A stretch of DNA of 64,000 bases, taken from positions 62,001 to 126,000 of the forward strand of contig JADLAC010000030.1 in assembly GCA_020848435.1 (NCBI GenBank), read 5' to 3'. The notes beneath the pieces were generated by a model. That model made no database searches. It saw nothing but the letters and a program-made list of their open reading frames with translations, and was not told the DNA's origin. The position numbers and the translations under genes are program-made. Below, one piece after another: positions 62,257 to 64,000 of the stretch. Source of the DNA: Burkholderiales bacterium (GTDB lineage: Bacteria > Pseudomonadota > Gammaproteobacteria > Burkholderiales > WYBJ01). Numbering within the stretch: position 1 is the first letter of the stretch; every line of letters begins with the position of its first letter.

Positions 62257-62903
62257 GCCTTGGCCGCCTCCTGGCTGCCGCGGTGGAGCGCGCGCCGCGC
62301 ACCGGCGGTGCGCCCGACCAGTTTCACCAAAGCAGCGCCATCGAGCAGCGCCATCCCGGCGCTTTCGGCGTGCTTGCGGGCGCCCTCGGTGACGGCGCCG
62401 GCAGTGACGTAGATGGCGTGATCGGCATTGCGCGCGCGCAGCGCCTCCGCCAGCTCCTTCAGCGCGCCCGGGCCAGTGCTTTGCGCCCGCCAGCGGCGAA
62501 AGCGCACCAGGGTGCGATAGCCGTTGCGTTCGAGCTCGAGATCGCCGCTCGCGGCTTCCGCCACCTTATAGCGCTGCCGTTCGAACGCTTCCGTCAGGAT
62601 GGCACGCATCTCTTCGGGCGTAGTCTGCTTGAGCGCGCCGAGCAGCCCCGGAACGTCGAGGCTCGGGCCGCGCCGCAGCCGCAGCCAGCCGACGTAGCAC
62701 GCGACACCGATGAACGGCAGCGCGGCCGCGGCACCGATCAGGGGCGAGAACATCGCGCCCAGCGCATACACCAGGGCGGCCACCAGCACGCTGAGCCACC
62801 ACGGCTGCTCGACCAGGATGGAGAACAGGGAGCGCTTGGCCACGGTGCTCGCAACTTCGACGGGGAGGGGTGAGCTTATAGCCAAGGCCCGGCGCTCGGT
62901 CAA
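62253..62903 (-). CDS. Membrane-anchored Mrr-like (restriction-endonuclease-fold) protein
   Basis: The 216-residue protein has two membrane helices (about 33-72: WLSVLVAALVYALGAMF and LIGAAAALPFIGVACYVGWL) and a cytoplasmic domain resembling the Mrr restriction-endonuclease fold (TTPEEMRAILTEAFERQRY, then SGDLELERNGYRTLV). The metal-binding Q-x-K of active Mrr nucleases reads VRFRRW here, lacking the catalytic Lys, so nuclease activity is doubtful. The fold assignment rests on pattern only. Membrane-tethered Mrr-like proteins of this size are widespread with unknown role. It is divergent to the CoA-transferase at 62956. Confidence 0.7.
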   Translation of the reverse strand: MTERRALAISSPLPVEVASTVAKRSLFSILVEQPWWLSVLVAALVYALGAMFSPLIGAAAALPFIGVACYVGWLRLRRGPSLDVPGLLGALKQTTPEEMRAILTEAFERQRYKVAEAASGDLELERNGYRTLVRFRRWRAQSTGPGALKELAEALRARNADHAIYVTAGAVTEGARKHAESAGMALLDGAALVKLVGRTAGARRALHRGSQEAAKA

Positions 62904-62955
62904 GATTCGGCGAAGGGGTATACTTCGCGGCCGTTACCAGGGCGGAAAAATCTTC

Positions 62956-64000
62956 ATGAGCGAGTCGACCGTTCAGCCGCTTGCCGGCGTCAAGGTGCTC
63001 GAGCTGGGCAACATGATCGCGGCACCCTTCTGTACCCGCATCCTGGCGGAGTTCGGCGCCGATGTTGTCAAGGTCGAAGACCCGCAAGGCGGCGATCAAC
63101 TGCGGCAGTGGCGCAAGATGTACCAGGGCACGTCGCTATGGTGGCTCGCGCAGGCGCGCAACAAGCAGTCGGTCGCGATCGATATGCGCGCCGCCGAAGG
63201 TCAGGAGATCGTGCGCGCGCTCGCGCGCGGCTGCGACATCGTGGTGGAGAATTTTCGTCCCGGAACCCTGGAGCGCTGGGGCGTGGGCTGGGAGGCGCTG
63301 CGCGCCCTCAATCCGGGTCTCATCATGGTGCGGCTGTCGGGCTATGGCCAGAGCGGCCCGTACAAGGACCGTCCCGGCTTCGGCGTGATCGGCGAGGCCA
63401 TGGGCGGGATGCGATACATCACCGGCTATGCGGATCGGCCGCCGGTTCGGATGGGCATATCGATCGGCGATTCGATCGCCGCGCTCTACGGAGCGATCGG
63501 CGCGCTGGTCGCCTTGCATCATCGCAAGGTGAACGGCGGCACCGGACAGATGATCGATCTCGCCCTGTACGAGGCCGTGTTCGGCGTGATGGAGAGCATG
63601 GTGCCGGAGTTCGACGTGCTCGGATACGTGCGCGAGCGCGCGGGCAATGCGCTCCCCGGCATCGTGCCGACCAACACCTATCCCACGCGCGACGGCAAGC
63701 ACGTGATCATCGGCGCCAACGGCAATGCGATCTTCAAGCGCCTGATGCACGTCATCGGTCGCGCCGACCTCGCGGACGATCCGGGTCTGGGGCACAACGA
63801 GGGTCGCGTTGCCCGCTGCGAAGAGATAGACGGCGTAATCGGCGCCTGGACCGGCGCCCACGATCTCGAGCACGTGCTCGCGGTATTGGAGCAAGCTGCG
63901 GTGCCCTCGGGCAAGATCTACGACGTGCGTGACATCATGACCGATCCGCATTACGCGGCGCGCGGCATGATCGAGCAGTTCACGCTGCCCGACGGCCAGG
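62956..64000 (+). CDS. CaiB/BaiF family (type III) CoA-transferase (C-terminus cut by window edge)
   Basis: About 348 N-terminal residues are visible from ATG 62956: VKVLELGNMIAAPFCTRILA, EFGADVVKVEDPQGGD, ARNKQSVAIDMRAAEG, LSGYGQSGPYKDRPGFGV and QMIDLALYEAVFGVM, with Glu at the usual Asp position. The RQWRKMYQGTSLWWL insertion and N-terminus resemble the crotonobetaine-type branch. It stands alone in the window after a 52-base divergent gap. Function beyond CoA transfer cannot be stated. Confidence 0.92.
   Translation, partial: MSESTVQPLAGVKVLELGNMIAAPFCTRILAEFGADVVKVEDPQGGDQLRQWRKMYQGTSLWWLAQARNKQSVAIDMRAAEGQEIVRALARGCDIVVENFRPGTLERWGVGWEALRALNPGLIMVRLSGYGQSGPYKDRPGFGVIGEAMGGMRYITGYADRPPVRMGISIGDSIAALYGAIGALVALHHRKVNGGTGQMIDLALYEAVFGVMESMVPEFDVLGYVRERAGNALPGIVPTNTYPTRDGKHVIIGANGNAIFKRLMHVIGRADLADDPGLGHNEGRVARCEEIDGVIGAWTGAHDLEHVLAVLEQAAVPSGKIYDVRDIMTDPHYAARGMIEQFTLPDGQ

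Overview
The window is GC-rich, densely packed DNA from a proteobacterium, most likely a betaproteobacterium of the Burkholderiales or a relative. Three things suggest this: a large set of tripartite-tricarboxylate (Bug-type) periplasmic receptors, many CaiB/BaiF CoA-transferases and LysR regulators, and parts of a PEP-CTERM/exosortase system. The taxonomy is inference; I see no rRNA, tRNA, CRISPR array, insertion sequence or phage gene.

Left part (1-22.5 kb): catabolic gene blocks. A Bug receptor cut by the window edge follows two overlapping CaiB/BaiF genes, with a LysR gene divergent to them. Next is a two-gene minus-strand unit. It contains a probable selenoprotein of the UGSC family, read through an in-frame UGA at 7159-7161 with a bacterial SECIS-like hairpin just after it, followed by a putative metallopeptidase. 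A TerC-type membrane protein lies divergent to it. From 16.8 kb down to 8.5 kb a long minus-strand series encodes an enoyl-CoA hydratase, a CoA-transferase, a Bug receptor, two MaoC-like hotdog proteins, both subunits of a succinyl-CoA-synthetase-like ligase and two more Bug receptors, with a divergent CysB-like LysR gene. This looks like uptake, CoA activation and hydration of an unknown organic acid. An amidase, another Bug receptor and a two-subunit 2-oxoacid dehydrogenase E1 follow.

Middle (22.7-46 kb): an Asp/Glu-racemase-like protein; a CPBP membrane protease like those tied to exosortase; a DegP-like protein that has lost catalytic residues; a DapA-family lyase; an enoyl-CoA hydratase; then Bug receptor, acyl-CoA ligase, truncated Bug remnant, cyclase-family hydrolase and amidohydrolase. 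A 2412-residue filamentous-haemagglutinin-like exoprotein has no transporter partner in view. Upstream of it is a frameshifted DUF433 gene, then a Bug/CaiB pair, a PEP-CTERM beta-propeller protein and an ArgE-like deacylase.

Right part (46-64 kb): a peptide-type ABC transporter (binding protein and two permeases, no ATPase), an enoyl-CoA hydratase, an MmgE/PrpD protein, a small unknown, a PEP-CTERM protein and an SDR. A compact minus-strand operon (60998 to 54548) then encodes a thermostable-haemolysin family protein, an AMP-dependent ligase, a haem-oxygenase-like di-iron enzyme, an SDR, a TPR lipoprotein-like or periplasmic protein, and an OmpR-type regulator with its histidine kinase. A CTTAAT-N5-CTTAAT site, the type bound by PmrA/QseB regulators, sits in front of the operon, which suggests self-regulation. 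The window ends with a CpdA-like phosphodiesterase, a cupin, a degenerate Mrr-like membrane protein and a CaiB/BaiF gene cut by the edge.

The two strongest items for follow-up are the UGA-containing selenoprotein unit and the self-regulated haemolysin-family/ligase/di-iron operon. Many intergenic regions also carry short inverted repeats with related sequences.
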